Assembly: GCA_030041515.1 (NCBI GenBank)
Contig: JASHNS010000081.1
Coordinates: forward strand, 186,001 to 250,000
Direction: 5' to 3'
DNA from: Acidobacteriaceae bacterium
Lineage (GTDB): Bacteria > Acidobacteriota > Terriglobia > Terriglobales > Acidobacteriaceae
DNA length: 64,000 bases
Positions 34,503-42,602 of the stretch are shown piece by piece; position 1 is the first letter of the stretch; the number at the start of each line of letters is the position of its first letter. A model generated the notes under the pieces. That model worked only from the letters and a program-made list of their open reading frames with translations, had not been told where the DNA came from and ran no database searches. Both the position numbers and the translations under genes were made by a program.

Positions 34503-35369
34503 GTGATCATGATGGGCATGCCTGAAAGCGCGCAATCCGAACCCTCCCTGACAACGGTGGGGCGGACTGCCGCGATTCGCTGGCGATCGCCGGGCGCGGC
34601 TCTGATGTCTGCCATGATCCCAGGACTCGGTCAGATTGTTCTGGATCAGGCGGCCATGGCCGCGCTGTTTATTGCTGCGGTTGCGGTCTGGATATTTCTG
34701 TTCTTCCGGCCCTTCCGGCTCGAGAGCACCAACCATGGATGGCTGCTTCTCATAGTTGGTGGATGGTTGCTGACGGTGGCAGCCTGTTGCCATGCGCTTC
34801 GGTCGCGAAAAGGGGGAAAGACCGCCGGCAGCCTCCTGTGGTTGATCATTCTGCTTCCTGTTACCTTGATATTCCCTCTGATGTCTCAGGGGATCATGCT
34901 CCATGAGGCGGGATTTCGTGATTTCAGGATCGACGGCAGCTCGATGGAGCCCGTCTTGCGGCCCGGTGACACTTTCATGGTCGACAGGTTCTTCTTCCGG
35001 ACCCATCCCATCGCTCGCGGCGAGATTGTCCTGCTCAAAAGCCCGAATACGCCCGGCGTCACCATCGTGAAGCGCGTTATCGCCCTTGGTGGCGACACGA
35101 TCGGGGGCAAAGACGGGCAGATCATCCTGAATGGCAACGTTCTCTATGAACCCTATGTCGAACACACGGGTCACCCGCCGGAACCATTGATCAATTTCGG
35201 CCCGGTCGCCGTTTCTGCAAACAAGGTTTTCGTGATGGGTGATAACCGGGACGTTAGCCTGGACAGCAGGACGCCATATTTCGGTCTGATCGACGATTCC
35301 TCCATTATCGGGAAACCGCTTTACATCATCAGGACAGCTTACAAGCGCGTGGGGAGACCGCTGCCTTGA
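34503..35369 (+). CDS. lepB: signal peptidase I with an N-terminal membrane extension
   Basis: 288 residues. The serine-lysine catalytic dyad is seen in FRIDGSSMEPVLRPGD (Ser about 143) and VTIVKRVIALGGDTI (Lys about 183), with the conserved GDNRDVSLDSR box near the end. It cleaves signal peptides on the outer face of the inner membrane. Unlike the usual one or two anchors, about 130 residues with three hydrophobic segments precede the catalytic part, the first starting SPGAALMSAMIPGLGQIVLD. The start is uncertain (GTG 34503, ATG 34509, 34512 or 34518); no strong ribosome site. Confidence 0.88.
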   Translation: MIMMGMPESAQSEPSLTTVGRTAAIRWRSPGAALMSAMIPGLGQIVLDQAAMAALFIAAVAVWIFLFFRPFRLESTNHGWLLLIVGGWLLTVAACCHALRSRKGGKTAGSLLWLIILLPVTLIFPLMSQGIMLHEAGFRDFRIDGSSMEPVLRPGDTFMVDRFFFRTHPIARGEIVLLKSPNTPGVTIVKRVIALGGDTIGGKDGQIILNGNVLYEPYVEHTGHPPEPLINFGPVAVSANKVFVMGDNRDVSLDSRTPYFGLIDDSSIIGKPLYIIRTAYKRVGRPLP

Positions 35370-35410
35370 AATTCACCCCGGGTTACGACGCGCGATAGAC
35401 TGACTTTCAG

Positions 35411-35974
35411 ATGGTCTTCGTTCTTGACAACTACGATTCGTTCACCTGGAACCTTGTCCAGTACATGGGCGAGCTTGGCGCGGAGCTGACCGTTCGCCGC
35501 AATGACGAACTGACCGTGGACGAGGTCGAAGGCCTCGCGCCGGACAGGATCGTGCTCTCGCCCGGACCTTGCACCCCGCAGGAAGCGGGTATTTCCATCG
35601 ATCTGATTCGACGAATGGCGGGGAGGGTTCCGATCCTTGGCGTGTGCCTCGGCCACCAGGCGATCGGCGCGGCTTTCGGCGGCCGGGTGGTCCGCGCGGC
35701 GAAGCTGATGCACGGCAAAACCAGCGAGGTCGAGCACGACGGCAAGACAATCTTTGCCGGCATCGCGTCTCCGATGAAGTGCACGCGCTACCACTCCCTG
35801 ATCGTCCAGGAAAAGGAGCTGCCCGCAGACCTTGAAATTTCCGCCCGCACCGCAGATGGAACGATTATGGGGCTGCGGCACCGACGCTTCCCGGTCGAAG
35901 GGGTTCAGTTCCATCCGGAAAGCGTGCTGACTGATGACGGCAAGCACCTCATCAGAAATTTTTTGGAGCTATAG
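35411..35974 (+). CDS. trpG: class I glutamine amidotransferase, anthranilate/aminodeoxychorismate synthase subunit II
   Basis: 187 residues, the full length of a TrpG/PabA subunit. The start [20 protein letters not shown], the nucleophile in [10 protein letters not shown] (Cys about 79) and the His/Glu of [10 protein letters not shown] complete the catalytic triad that releases ammonia from glutamine. It would serve tryptophan and/or folate synthesis with a TrpE/PabB partner, which is not encoded nearby; the protein may serve both pathways. The exported-protein gene starts 3 bp after its stop. Confidence 0.9.
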   Translation: MVFVLDNYDSFTWNLVQYMGELGAELTVRRNDELTVDEVEGLAPDRIVLSPGPCTPQEAGISIDLIRRMAGRVPILGVCLGHQAIGAAFGGRVVRAAKLMHGKTSEVEHDGKTIFAGIASPMKCTRYHSLIVQEKELPADLEISARTADGTIMGLRHRRFPVEGVQFHPESVLTDDGKHLIRNFLEL

Positions 35975-35977
35975 CTG

Positions 35978-36901
35978 GTGCGAAGTCTGGCCATTCTTGG
36001 TTTCGCCGCGTGCCTTTCCGCAACGCTCGCTTCCGCGCAGCAGGAAACGGCATCTTCGCAGAACTCGCCCAAGGTGCCTGCCTCGCTCGCGAGCGTTTCG
36101 CTTGAGGGCGTCACCGTTTCCGGTTCGCTCTCCGTTGCCGATGGACGCGCCGTGATTGGCAACAACGGAACCGTCACCGCCGGAGACAATACGGCGAAGG
36201 TCGAACTGACGCGAGGCGGCAGCCTGAATGTATGTGCCACCACGGAGATTCATCTCACCACGGATGCGTCGACGCCAGGCGGAGCGCTGATGATTGCGCT
36301 GGATCGGGGCGCGTTCGAGGCGCATTACACAGCCGGCGAATACTCCGACGTGATTCTGACGCCGGACCTGCGCATATTGGTTTCGCCTCCCGGCGACGTC
36401 GATCTGAGCCTGCGCGTGAACGGGCAGGGCGATACCTGCGTTGATAATCACGGCAACAATGCGCCCTACGTCCTGGCGACCAACCTGTTTTCCGGCGGCG
36501 CGTACCGCGTCGAACCGAATCAGCGCGTTCTCTTTGAGCACGGCAACCTGAACGAGGTGGTCGATAATGAAGCCGACTCCTGCGGCTGTCCTTCTCCGAC
36601 CGCTGGAGAGATGGTCGCGCGCGGTTCCAGCAAGGCTGCGAAGAGCGCGGCAGAACAGAACCCATTCCCGTTAGCCGAGAGCGAAGGTCTCGCGCCGCCT
36701 CCGGTGGCGCCTGCTAAGCCCTCTGTTCCGCCCGGCCAGGTCGAGACGGAAGTTCAGGCGCCCATCGCGTACAACAGCGCGCATCCGGCTCTTCCGCCGC
36801 CCCCTCAGGCGGCCGGCACCACGCCCGCGCCGTCGCAACACCACCGCGGATTCTTCCATCACATCGGGCATTTTTTCCGCCATCTGTTTGGCGGGAAGTA
36901 G
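35978..36901 (+). CDS. exported FecR-like protein with His-rich C-terminal tail
   Basis: 307 residues from a GTG at 35978 (GGAGC 9 bp upstream, inside the end of trpG). A signal peptide (VRSLAILGFAACLSATLASA) is followed by a beta-rich region (residues 40-200) with FecR-like strands (SVSLEGVTVSGSLSVADGRA, TAGDNTAKVELTRGGSLNV) and cysteines ending in SCGCPSP. Residues 205-285 are Pro/Ala-rich, and the protein ends in an amphipathic His/Phe segment (HHRGFFHHIGHFFRHLFGGK). The tail could bind metal or membrane. FecR resemblance is weak; function unknown. Confidence 0.7.
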   Translation: MRSLAILGFAACLSATLASAQQETASSQNSPKVPASLASVSLEGVTVSGSLSVADGRAVIGNNGTVTAGDNTAKVELTRGGSLNVCATTEIHLTTDASTPGGALMIALDRGAFEAHYTAGEYSDVILTPDLRILVSPPGDVDLSLRVNGQGDTCVDNHGNNAPYVLATNLFSGGAYRVEPNQRVLFEHGNLNEVVDNEADSCGCPSPTAGEMVARGSSKAAKSAAEQNPFPLAESEGLAPPPVAPAKPSVPPGQVETEVQAPIAYNSAHPALPPPPQAAGTTPAPSQHHRGFFHHIGHFFRHLFGGK

Positions 36902-36971
36902 CTCGGCAAAAATTCTCAGAGTCGCTTCAGTGCGTGGTTTCAAGGCTGAGCTCGGTGCTACGTTTATGATT

Positions 36972-37001
36972 GTCTGCAGTCGCTAAAGCGATATTGCAGA
37001 C
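36972..37001. promoter_or_regulatory. imperfect 30-bp dyad upstream of the GH3 gene
   Basis: GTCTGCA-g-TCGCT-aa-AGCGA-tat-TGCAGAC: two nested complementary arms centred 26 bases before the start codon. It could be a repressor operator or an mRNA hairpin next to the ribosome site (GGAG at 37003). No T run follows, so a terminator is unlikely. Confidence 0.4.
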
Positions 37002-37013
37002 GGAGAACAGCGC

Positions 37014-39353
37014 ATGGCAGATCAGAAATCAGCGAGTCGTCCGGTAACCCGTCGCGAATTCCTCACCGTCGCCGGTTATGGCGCGGCGATTGCGATCACG
37101 GGCTGGCCGCTCGCGGATCGCGCCGAGGCGGCCTCCTTTTTCCCTGCCGGCGCAGCAACCGGCGGCGCCAGCGCGACCGCCACACCCGACACCGGCCCTG
37201 TCGCTTTGGAGTATTTCAGCGCAGCGCGCCAGCGCGCTGCCGGCATCGTGGCGAAGATGACACTCGCCGAGAAGATCTCGCAGTTCGGGAACCAGGTGCC
37301 CGCCATTCCCCGGCTCAATCTACCTGCCTTTAACTACTACGCCAGTGAGGCACTCCACGGCCTCATTCACTCCGGACCCGTTACTTCGTTTCCTTTGCCG
37401 CTCGCCATGGGCTGCGCCTGGAATCCAAACCTGATGAGGCGCGTCTATACCGCCGTCTCCGATGAAATTTGGGCGTGGCACAAGAAGAATGGACAGGGGC
37501 TGGCGATGTTTTCGCCGCCGACGGTGAACATGGGGACGCGCGATCCGCGTTGGGGACGCATCGGGGAGAACTTCAGCGAAGATCCACTGCTCGTTTCGAA
37601 ACTGGCCGTCGAGACGATCCGCGGCATACAGGGCGACAACCCGCGCTTTCTGAAGAGTGTCGCCTGCGCCAAACACTTTGTCGCCAACGATACGGAAGAC
37701 GACCGCGAGGAGACCTCCGCTTCCGTCGACCCGCGCAGCTTCTGGGAGTACTACAGCCGGGGATTCGAAGCCTGCGTTCGCGAAGGGCGCGTTTTTACAG
37801 TGATGAGCTCCTACAACGCGATGAACGGCATTCCCACCACGGCCAATCCGTTCCTGCTCACTGAACTGCTGCGCAATCGGTGGGGGTTCCGTGGTTTTGT
37901 GGTCTCCGACTGCGACGCAGTGGGAGACATCACGCGAACCCACCACTTTGTGCCCACTTTTGCTGAGGCGTCGGCGCTTGCTGTCAACGCCGGTTGCGAT
38001 ATCAACTGCGGCAACACTCTCCCAAACTTCCTCGGTGAAGCCGTCGACAAGATGCTGATCAGCGAAGAGACGATCGACCACTCACTGACCCGCTCGCTGA
38101 CGGGACGCATTCTGCTCGGCGATCTCGACCCAATCGATCAGAGCCCTTACCACACGATTCCCATCTCGTGCCTTGAAAGCCCGGAGCACCGCGCGCTGTG
38201 CCGCGAAGCCGGCCGGCAGTCGATCGTGCTCTTCAAAAACGAGAGCAACACGCTCCCGCTGAACGCGAGCGGAATCACGAAGCTGGCCGTGATCGGGCCC
38301 ATGGCCTCGCTCTGCCATCTCGGCAATTACAGCGGCCGCCCCGACAACCTGGTTTCTCCGCTGGATGGCATACTGGAGCAGTTTGGCCTGCAGGGGCCTG
38401 TGCAGCACTGGGAAACGAAGGAAGGCATTCCCTGGTGGCAGCAGAAGGCGCCCTCCATCTTCCCTGCGCAAACCTTCAGCAACGGCAAGGTGCAGATTGT
38501 GTACGAGCCCGGCTGCACTGTGGACGGCGACCGCGACGATCAGAAGTTCGACGCTGCCGTCAACGCCGCAAAGGGGATGGATGCGGTTCTCGTTTGCGTC
38601 GGCGACGACCAGCAGATCGACCGCGAAGGGCAGGACCGGACCTTCCTGCATTTGCCTGGCGTGCAGCACGATCTGGTGCAGGCCGTCTACGCTGCCAATC
38701 CGAAGACCATCCTGGTGATCTCCTCGAATTGTCCGGTCGCTGTCAATTGGGAACAGGAGCACCTGCCCGCGATCATCGGAGGTATGTTCCTGGGGCAGGA
38801 GCAGGGGCACGCTCTTGCCGATGTCCTCTTTGGCGCGTACAACCCCGGCGGCAAGCTCAGCACCACCTGGTATCGCCATGCGGATGATCTGCCTGACTTC
38901 CACAACTACAACGTCCGCAACGGCCGCACTTATATGTATTTCCAGGGCTCGCCGCTCTATCCCTTCGGCCACGGACTGAGCTACACCGCCTTCCGGTACG
39001 GGAACCTCCAGGTTGGAGGCGCGAGCCTGCAGCCGGGCGGCAGCCTCTCAGTCGAAATGCAGCTGACGAACTCCGGGCCGCACGACGGCGATGAAGTGGT
39101 CCAGCTTTACGTGCACGTTTCCGGCGGAACCGTACAGCGGCCCATTCAGCAGCTGGTCGGCTTTGAGCGCGTTCACCTGGCCGCCGGAGCCAGCCGGACC
39201 GTCCAGTTCACGCTGAAGCACGATGACCTCGCGCTGCGTTACTGGAACGAAACGCAATACGCGTTCGTCGTGGAGGCCGGCACGGTCGATCTTCTGGTTG
39301 GTTCCTCCTCGGCCGACATCCGACTGCGGCATCAGGTCAGCCTGGAAGCTTAG
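37014..39353 (+). CDS. Tat-exported glycoside hydrolase family 3, probable beta-xylosidase
   Basis: 779 residues. The N-terminus has a twin-arginine signal (VTRREFLTVAGYGAAIAITG). The GH3 barrel contains the nucleophile in GFVVSDCDAVGDI (Asp about 299); the SDCDAV form is typical of the beta-xylosidase/arabinofuranosidase branch rather than beta-glucosidases (SDW). The second alpha/beta domain (IVLFKNESNTLPLN, VLVCVGDDQQIDREGQDR) and a fibronectin-III-like C-terminus (PFGHGLSYTAFRYGNL onward) complete the family layout. It should release xylose or arabinose from plant oligosaccharides in the periplasm. No carbohydrate transporter is adjacent. Confidence 0.92.
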   Translation: MADQKSASRPVTRREFLTVAGYGAAIAITGWPLADRAEAASFFPAGAATGGASATATPDTGPVALEYFSAARQRAAGIVAKMTLAEKISQFGNQVPAIPRLNLPAFNYYASEALHGLIHSGPVTSFPLPLAMGCAWNPNLMRRVYTAVSDEIWAWHKKNGQGLAMFSPPTVNMGTRDPRWGRIGENFSEDPLLVSKLAVETIRGIQGDNPRFLKSVACAKHFVANDTEDDREETSASVDPRSFWEYYSRGFEACVREGRVFTVMSSYNAMNGIPTTANPFLLTELLRNRWGFRGFVVSDCDAVGDITRTHHFVPTFAEASALAVNAGCDINCGNTLPNFLGEAVDKMLISEETIDHSLTRSLTGRILLGDLDPIDQSPYHTIPISCLESPEHRALCREAGRQSIVLFKNESNTLPLNASGITKLAVIGPMASLCHLGNYSGRPDNLVSPLDGILEQFGLQGPVQHWETKEGIPWWQQKAPSIFPAQTFSNGKVQIVYEPGCTVDGDRDDQKFDAAVNAAKGMDAVLVCVGDDQQIDREGQDRTFLHLPGVQHDLVQAVYAANPKTILVISSNCPVAVNWEQEHLPAIIGGMFLGQEQGHALADVLFGAYNPGGKLSTTWYRHADDLPDFHNYNVRNGRTYMYFQGSPLYPFGHGLSYTAFRYGNLQVGGASLQPGGSLSVEMQLTNSGPHDGDEVVQLYVHVSGGTVQRPIQQLVGFERVHLAAGASRTVQFTLKHDDLALRYWNETQYAFVVEAGTVDLLVGSSSADIRLRHQVSLEA

Positions 39354-39479
39354 GCGCGGGCGCCTGCGCTAAAATCGAAGAGCCGGAGTCTGTTTCTGCG
39401 CGGGCCCATCGCGGTCCGCTCTCCGCGGCCCATTTCCGCCGCTGTTCTCCGCAAAATTTCCGCAAGGAGCTTTACCCGT

Positions 39480-40040
39480 ATGGCGATTCCCGCCACCCAA
39501 ATGCGTCCGGGCATGGTGATCAAGCACAACAACGATCTTCACCTCGTCTTTTCTGTGGAGCATCGCACGCCCGGCAATCTGCGCGCCTTCATCCAGGCCA
39601 AGCTGCGCAACATCCGCACCGGCGCCATGTTCGTCGAGCGCTTTCGGTCGCCCGATCCCATCGAGCGCGTCATCGTCGACGAAATCCCGATGGAGTTCCT
39701 CTACAACGACGGCGACGACTACTACTTCATGAACATGGAGAACTACGAACAGACGCACCTGAAAGCCGACATGCTCGGCGACGCAGTCGAGTATCTGACC
39801 GCGAATCTGCAGATCAGGGTTTCGTTCCACGATGGCGTCGCGGTCGGCATTGAGCTGCCGCAGACGGTGGAGCTGACCGTGGTGGAAACGGAGCCGGGAC
39901 TGAAGTCGGCGACGGCATCGTCGGTGACCAAGCCGGCGAAGCTGGAGACCGGTCTGGTGGTTCAGGTTCCTCCGTTCATCAATGAAGGCGAGAAGATCCG
40001 GGTGGATACGGCGGAAGGGGCGTATTTGAGCCGCGCGTAG
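39480..40040 (+). CDS. efp: translation elongation factor P
   Basis: 186 residues with the KOW-like N-domain, an OB domain and the C-terminal OB domain containing GLVVQVPPFINEGEKIRVDT. EF-P relieves ribosome stalling at proline runs. In the tip loop, where E. coli has modified Lys34 in KPGKGQAF, this protein has TPGNLRAF, so the tip residue is Asn33; neither lysine for beta-lysylation nor arginine for rhamnosylation is at that place, though Arg35 is near. AAGGAG lies 12 bp before the ATG. A terminator hairpin lies about 200 bp downstream. Confidence 0.95.
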   Translation: MAIPATQMRPGMVIKHNNDLHLVFSVEHRTPGNLRAFIQAKLRNIRTGAMFVERFRSPDPIERVIVDEIPMEFLYNDGDDYYFMNMENYEQTHLKADMLGDAVEYLTANLQIRVSFHDGVAVGIELPQTVELTVVETEPGLKSATASSVTKPAKLETGLVVQVPPFINEGEKIRVDTAEGAYLSRA

Positions 40041-40238
40041 GCCGCAAATTTTTCCACAATTGGCGTAGGTGTAGAAAATAAAGGGTTTGTGCGGGCGGAT
40101 CGCGTAAGTGTGGAATCCAGAGCACTTACAGGCGACCTTCCGGGCAACCATGTGAAAACAAACTGCTTGCAGTTGCATGCGGAACGGGTTTTCAAAAGAG
40201 CGATGATGTCGTCCGGCCTGAGCGGGACCCCAAAGGAA

Positions 40239-40266
40239 AAAGCCCTGATCCGAAGAACAGGGCTTT
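40239..40266 (+). terminator. terminator hairpin downstream of efp
   Basis: AAAGCCCTG, 10-base loop, CAGGGCTTT then TCC. A nine-bp stem with A and T flanks in the efp-hisS gap. Confidence 0.6.
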
Positions 40267-40463
40267 CCTGGATTCCAGGATAGGCGCGCGGCGGAAATTG
40301 GCGCAAGCAAATTCGAGGGATCGGGCGGTACGAAGGTCATGGGGGCTCCAGCCGCATGGATTTTGGGCTCCCGCGACACGGCTAAAAGCTTGCAGAACGG
40401 TGTCGGAAGCCGGCAGAAGTCACTCCGCAGCGGCTAAAGCCGGACTCATTTCGCGGCGGTTGC

Positions 40464-40483
40464 GGCACGACTGAAGTCATGCC
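40464..40483. repeat. REP-like palindrome upstream of hisS
   Basis: GGCACGACTGAAGTCATGCC, one mismatch from the perfect palindrome at 42285-42304, and like it followed by a CCTG-TAC type sequence. Confidence 0.7.
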
Positions 40484-40524
40484 CTGGTACAAGGCGCCGT
40501 TAAACTGATTTCTGGATTCGACTG

Positions 40525-42144
40525 ATGACCTTGCTCAAAGCTGTGCGCGGCACGCGCGATCTGCTGCCGCCGGAAACCGAACTGTGGAATCGCGTGGAGG
40601 CGACGGCGCGACGGGTCTTCGCGCGCTACAACTTCGGCGAGATTCGGACGCCGATTTTCGAGGACACGCAACTCTTTGCCCGCGGGGTGGGCGAAGAGAC
40701 GGACATCGTTTCGAAGGAGATGTACACGTGGGAGGACGGCGAGAGGTTTGAAAAGAGCCTCCTCATTAGCAAATGGCTCTTGGCAAACAGGAGCAACTTC
40801 GTCGAGGTCATCGATAAGAGCCCATCGGGAACGTCGTTCATAGATCTGGAGTGCAAGGATCACGATGGAAACCTCGAATACGTAATCTTCGCAGCACGTT
40901 CGAGCCACGACGCTTTAAGTGGCTTGGCTTCAGCAGTAGTCAAGGAACGCGCTCTCTCAAGCGAGCGGCGAGCCAACGCAAAAGTGACGGGCCGTCTCGT
41001 CATTTCGTCTCCGCTACCAGGCGGTTCTGAGACGACCACAAAGGAAGGCTTGGTAATTGAGGCCGTTCACGGGAGCTTCTTCAAATCATCGCAGTCTCTG
41101 ACCCTCCGCCCGGAGAACACCGCCGGCGTTGTCCGCGCCTACATCGAGCACAAGCTGGGGGAAACCGGGCTGCTGCAGAAGCTCTACTACATCGGGCCGC
41201 AGTTCCGGCGGGAGCGTCCGCAGAAGGGGCGTTACCGGCAGTTCTGGCAGATTGGCGCGGAGGTGATTGGGCCGCCGAGCGCCGGCTCGGAGTCGCCGCT
41301 GCGCGATGCCGAGGTGCTGGAGATGCTGGCCAGCTTCCTGGACGAGCTGGGGATTACGGGATGGTCGCTGGCGCTGAACTCGGTGGGGTCGGCGACGGAC
41401 CGGCCCCGGTACATTGCCGCGCTGCGCGAGGCGCTGAAGGACAAGGCGCCGCAAATGTGCGCGGATTGCCAGCGGCGGGCGGAGACAAATCCGCTGAGGG
41501 TGCTGGACTGCAAGGTGCCGGAAGATCAGCCCATTATCGAAACGCTGCCGCGGATTGCGGATTATCTTGACGATGAATCCAAGGCGCACTTCGCCGCGGT
41601 GCTGGTGGCGCTCGATGCGTGCGGGGTGAAGTACGAGGTGAATCCGCGGCTGGTGCGCGGGCTGGACTATTACACGCGGACGACGTTTGAGTTCACGCAT
41701 GGCGGCTTAGGGGCACAAAATGCGCTGCTGGGCGGCGGGCGGTACGACGGATTGTCGGAGATGCTGGGCGGCCCGAAGGCTCCGGGGATTGGGTTCGCGA
41801 TGGGGCTGGACCGGCTGGTGCTGACACTCCAGGCCGCGCAGAGCGAGAGCGCGGCGGCTCTGGCCGATGCGTACATTGCGCCGCTGAGCGATGTGCTGAA
41901 CGCGCCGGCGCTGGAGCTGGCACGGGAATTGCGGTGCGCGGGGCTGAAGATCGAGCTGGGTGACGGGAGTTTTCGGCTGAAGAAGTCGTTCGAGATCGGG
42001 AATAAGGTTGCTCGCGCGATCGTGCTGCTGGGCGAGGATGAGCAGCGCTCCGGTATTCTGACGGTGAAGGACTTCGCCAGCGGGGAACAGAGGAAAGTGC
42101 CGCGGGGGGAGCTGGCGGGGGCCCTGAAAGGTCCGGAAATCTGA
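40525..42144 (+). CDS. hisS: histidyl-tRNA synthetase with a large internal insertion
   Basis: 539 residues, about 110 more than a typical bacterial HisRS. It charges tRNA-His. Class II features are present: the start LKAVRGTRDLLPPE, GEETDIVSKEMYTWEDGERF, SLTLRPENTAGVVRAYIEHK, motif 2 FRRERPQKGRYRQFWQIG, the histidine motif LVRGLDYYTRTTFEF and motif 3 GIGFAMGLDRLVL. The C-terminal anticodon domain is complete. Between GERFEK and QSLTLRPE, residues about 79-188 (40759-41088) are extra, in frame and distinctly lower in GC. The insertion does not look like an intein. The reading frame is intact, so the enzyme is probably functional. Flanked by REP-like palindromes. Confidence 0.93.
   Translation: MTLLKAVRGTRDLLPPETELWNRVEATARRVFARYNFGEIRTPIFEDTQLFARGVGEETDIVSKEMYTWEDGERFEKSLLISKWLLANRSNFVEVIDKSPSGTSFIDLECKDHDGNLEYVIFAARSSHDALSGLASAVVKERALSSERRANAKVTGRLVISSPLPGGSETTTKEGLVIEAVHGSFFKSSQSLTLRPENTAGVVRAYIEHKLGETGLLQKLYYIGPQFRRERPQKGRYRQFWQIGAEVIGPPSAGSESPLRDAEVLEMLASFLDELGITGWSLALNSVGSATDRPRYIAALREALKDKAPQMCADCQRRAETNPLRVLDCKVPEDQPIIETLPRIADYLDDESKAHFAAVLVALDACGVKYEVNPRLVRGLDYYTRTTFEFTHGGLGAQNALLGGGRYDGLSEMLGGPKAPGIGFAMGLDRLVLTLQAAQSESAAALADAYIAPLSDVLNAPALELARELRCAGLKIELGDGSFRLKKSFEIGNKVARAIVLLGEDEQRSGILTVKDFASGEQRKVPRGELAGALKGPEI
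40759..41088 (+). other. in-frame low-GC insertion within hisS
   Basis: About 330 bp encoding some 110 residues absent from ordinary HisRS. GC over 40741-41100 is about 53 percent by count, against about 68 percent in the next 60 bases. The encoded part is hydrophilic, mixed alpha/beta (SKWLLANRSNFVEVIDKSPS, EYVIFAARSSHDALSGLASA) with no recognised domain. Borders are placed by comparison with the family and are good to a few codons. Confidence 0.65.
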
Positions 42145-42602
42145 GGGAATGACGCCGGGCCTAAAGGCCCAAAATTAAGGTTGGCAGAAGTTCCCCGGCC
42201 TGAAGGCCGGGGCTTCTACCGTCATCCCGCTGCGCGGGACCGCTTCGCTCAGGGGCTAAAGCCCCGACTTTTTGACGGCTGTACGGCACGACTGAAGTCG
42301 TGCCCTGATACAAAACGGTGAAATGGCACGACTGAACAGCTTGCGGAAAAATTCAGGGCGCGATGAGGAAGCTTCCCTCAGCGGCTAAAGCCGGGTTGCC
42401 TTTGTGGCCTTTACGGCACGGCTAAAGCCATGCCTTTCAAAGAATCGAGTTCTTCCGCAAGCAGTGAATTCATGCCAGATACAAATCTGTTGAAACGGGG
42501 CGGCTGAGAAGTGCCGGCCCCATACAAAAAATGGTTGAGCGGCACGACTGACGTTGTGCCCTGATACACGGCTGACGAATCTGCTTTTGTAAAGGAAATA
42601 CT
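42145..42602. repeat. cluster of REP-like palindromes between hisS and aspS
   Basis: About 460 bases, no gene. At least six short palindromes: GGGCCTAAAGGCCC (42157-42170), CCCCGGCCTGAAGGCCGGGG (42193-42212), GGGGCTAAAGCCCC (42252-42265), GGCACGACTGAAGTCGTGCC (42285-42304), GGCACGGCTAAAGCCATGCC (42415-42434) and GGCACGACTGACGTTGTGCC (42541-42560), plus partial copies near 42325 and 42382. All share an inverted arm around a central CTGAAG or CTAAAG. The repeated following phrase CCTGATACA suggests a larger unit. Confidence 0.8.

Larger units (their letters stand above)
40041..40524. other. intergenic region between efp and hisS with terminator and REP-like palindromes
   Basis: About 480 bases without a gene. 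A terminator lies at 40239-40266. Further on are CGGCTAAAGCCG (40431-40442) and GGCACGACTGAAGTCATGCC (40464-40483), members of the palindromic family abundant after hisS. The hisS start has only a weak ribosome site. Confidence 0.6.

Noticed and set aside
39352-39365. AGGCGC-GG-GCGCCT hairpin after the GH3 gene as a terminator
   Set aside because: No T run follows and the stem is only six pairs, so it is not listed as a feature.
40759-41088. The hisS insertion as an intein
   Set aside because: The segment is only about 110 residues, does not begin with Cys/Ser at a clear splice block and lacks the terminal His-Asn before Cys/Ser/Thr.
42145-42602. Possible CRISPR array
   Set aside because: Repeats are palindromic, of unequal sequence and spacing, without constant direct repeats or spacers, and no cas genes are present.
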